Positions 39,041 through 40,476 of a DNA stretch of 40,476 nucleotides are shown one piece after another. The stretch spans positions 1 to 40,476 of the forward strand of contig JBGPIK010000010.1 of NCBI GenBank assembly GCA_041484845.1, in the 5' to 3' direction. Both the position numbers and the translations under genes were made by a program. This stretch comes from JBGPIK01 sp041484845. Its GTDB lineage: Bacteria; Desulfobacterota; Binatia; UBA9968. A model generated the notes under the pieces. That model saw only the letters and a program-made list of their open reading frames with translations. It did no database searches and had not been told where the DNA came from. The first letter of the stretch is position 1; each line of letters opens with the position of its first letter.

Positions 39041-40476
39041 GTGCATCCACCTGGTATTTTGTTGTCCAGGGATCTTTCCGCTCTGCTCGATCATCGCGCT
39101 GTCCGCTGGGCGATTTTGATTACGGCTGTATTTTTCTTGCTTTTCGCCCAGGCGAACCAGGCTCGGATCTACAGCGACGCGATACGTTATTCCGGGGAGG
39201 CGCGCGCGATGGCGGATTCCGGGGAATACGCGACGTTGCGATTCGGACAAGAGCCAAATCACCACGGGCCTCTGCTTTTTTGGCTTTCGGCCTTCGCGAT
39301 TAAGACCCTTGGGCCTACCCCTTTTGCCGCCACTCTTTTTTCCCGGCTGTTTGGCGTGGGTTGTGTCGTTATGACGGCTTGGCTGGGATCGTACTTATTT
39401 GGCGAAAAGATTGGCTGGATATCGGCCCTAGCGCTCGCCACCAATTACACTTTCTTCCGCAACACAACAACGCTTAGGATGGATTCAGGGCTCACGTTTG
39501 GCGTCCTACTGGCGCTCGCCGGCTATTTGCGTGGCGAGCGCCGATGGGGACCGCCGCTTTTTTATGGCGGGATTGCCGTGGCCGTTCTAGCCAAATCGAT
39601 CCCGGGGTTTCTACCGCTTTTTCTCGCCCCGTTCCATGCGATTCTCGCTCGACAGTTTTACTGGCCCTGGCGCAAGCCATCGATCCGCTGGCTATGTTGG
39701 TCGCCTCTACTGTTGGTCCCTCTCGCCTGGTGGGGCTATTTAAGCATGCATTACGGAACCGCGGTCTTTTCGAGCATTGTCGCGGATTTCCAAGAAAGCA
39801 GTCACGCTGACATATCGAGACTTTATCAATTCTTTGAAATCTACGTGTTCGGTTTCGGGCTGAGTTATATACTCTGGCTTCCGTTCGCTCTGGTTGGAAC
39901 ACGGATGGCATTGCGCGGCGCTTTCGACTCAAAAACGGAAACGGGGAAACGCGCCGTTTTGGGACTGCTTCTCGGTTGGATTGGTATTGTCTTCCTTTCG
40001 GGCGGCTTAAAACCCGGAGAATATGAACGCTATCTAATGCCGGCTCTTCCGGCGATTTCAATCATGAGTGCCATGGCTGTCGTGCGTATTTTAAGAGATA
40101 GAATCCCCGCTTGGCTACCAGGAACGGTGGCCGCGCTCACCGTGGCGGCTGCGATCGCCATGACCTGTCTACCGGTCTCCGCAAAATTCGGAGAGCGACA
40201 ACGCATGGCCGCTATGGAGGAAATTCTAAACCGTCGCTTAGTTCCTCACCGCCCGGTGCCAATCATAAGAGCGCCAATGGGCGCGCGTAAAAACCCCCGT
40301 GGCTTCTGGGCGGATCAAGGGCGATGTCGTTTTTACTTTGGCCGAGACTCGCGACCGACGACCATTGCCGAAGCTCGGGAGGCGGCTGCCCGAGGCCGAT
40401 TCGCCGCGATCGTGCCGAAAGCGGATTATCCGGTAGTCGCTGATCAACTGAAATTAGCTCCACTCATTGAAACCGA
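39041..40476 (+). CDS. Second ArnT-like membrane glycosyltransferase, 3' partial
   Basis: The frame begins at GTG 39041, with AAGGAG ten bases ahead, and stays open to the window end (478 codons seen). The N-terminus has a transmembrane helix (ILITAVFFLLFAQANQ), then IYSDAIRYSGEARAMADSGE, the loop that carries the catalytic acid in this superfamily, followed by NHHGPLLFWLSAFAIKTLG and RMDSGLTFGVLLALAG, both standard for GT39 members. The order of motifs is as in the gene at 37080, but the sequences are clearly diverged, so they likely act on different donors or acceptors. No terminator between them was seen. The missing end means the C-terminal domain cannot be described. Confidence 0.85.
   Translation, partial: MHPPGILLSRDLSALLDHRAVRWAILITAVFFLLFAQANQARIYSDAIRYSGEARAMADSGEYATLRFGQEPNHHGPLLFWLSAFAIKTLGPTPFAATLFSRLFGVGCVVMTAWLGSYLFGEKIGWISALALATNYTFFRNTTTLRMDSGLTFGVLLALAGYLRGERRWGPPLFYGGIAVAVLAKSIPGFLPLFLAPFHAILARQFYWPWRKPSIRWLCWSPLLLVPLAWWGYLSMHYGTAVFSSIVADFQESSHADISRLYQFFEIYVFGFGLSYILWLPFALVGTRMALRGAFDSKTETGKRAVLGLLLGWIGIVFLSGGLKPGEYERYLMPALPAISIMSAMAVVRILRDRIPAWLPGTVAALTVAAAIAMTCLPVSAKFGERQRMAAMEEILNRRLVPHRPVPIIRAPMGARKNPRGFWADQGRCRFYFGRDSRPTTIAEAREAAARGRFAAIVPKADYPVVADQLKLAPLIET

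Overview
The window reads as bacterial chromosome, probably from an uncultured Gram-negative lineage. Lineage assignment (deltaproteobacterial or a related phylum) is only a guess from gene style: an orphan Fe3+-type solute-binding protein, a hybrid histidine kinase and tandem ArnT-like glycosyltransferases. No rRNA, tRNA, CRISPR array, insertion sequence or integrase was seen.

The dominant feature, spanning about 3.2-34.2 kb, is a very large fluoride-response locus. Six copies of the fluoride (crcB-type) riboswitch can be read directly, five on the minus strand (RS-A 34.1 kb, RS-B 32.3 kb, RS-C 25.6 kb, RS-E 13.8 kb, RS-F 10.1 kb) and one on the plus strand (RS-D 14.4 kb). All keep the P1 stem and a pseudoknot that covaries between copies (GGGGT/ACCCC, GGAGT/ACTCC, GAGGT/ACCTC). 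Four end in an intrinsic terminator whose 5' arm is the pseudoknot strand. Two (B and D) look translational. Four of the five that are not internal to an operon follow a TTGACA or TTGACT -35 box, and the fifth (RS-F) follows TTGCGA.

Behind RS-A and RS-B: a DUF190-CBS protein, the fluoride channel CrcB/FluC, a CPA2-type antiporter, a universal stress protein, a membrane-anchored dual-specificity phosphatase, an orphan PhnC-like ATPase (frameshifted) and two MutS-like ATPases. Behind RS-C: a second USP, a small zinc ribbon, a zinc-ribbon/cyclase-like/AAA protein, a metallophosphoesterase, a HEAT protein, then an uncharacterised protein, a frameshifted MFS transporter, DUF1232 and a second CPA antiporter. 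Behind RS-D (plus strand): a dynamin-like GTPase and a small exported protein. Behind RS-E: a zinc-ribbon HEAT protein, two cysteine-repeat proteins and a STAND/AAA-like ATPase. Behind RS-F: a cysteine-repeat/coiled-coil protein, enolase (the classic fluoride-inhibited enzyme), a second dynamin-like GTPase, an MFS transporter and a fourth cysteine-repeat protein.

The least described part is a set of four proteins carrying ten copies of one motif, C-x2-C-x(32-34)-C-x2-H, resembling the DUF6062 type. They are interleaved with dynamin-like GTPases, ATPases and HEAT proteins, all apparently fluoride-inducible. Most components occur in pairs (MFS, dynamin, DUF1232, USP, antiporter, HEAT, MutS, ATPase), suggesting duplication of a module. 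A plausible overall reading is fluoride export (FluC, antiporters, MFS), target replacement (enolase) and an unknown membrane- or protein-maintenance system (GTPases plus cysteine-repeat proteins). The last part is inference.

The flanks are ordinary: a small heat-shock protein (5' truncated by the window) and a hybrid histidine kinase on the left; a solute-binding protein, a DHA2 drug-efflux transporter and two GT39 glycosyltransferases (the second running off the window) on the right.
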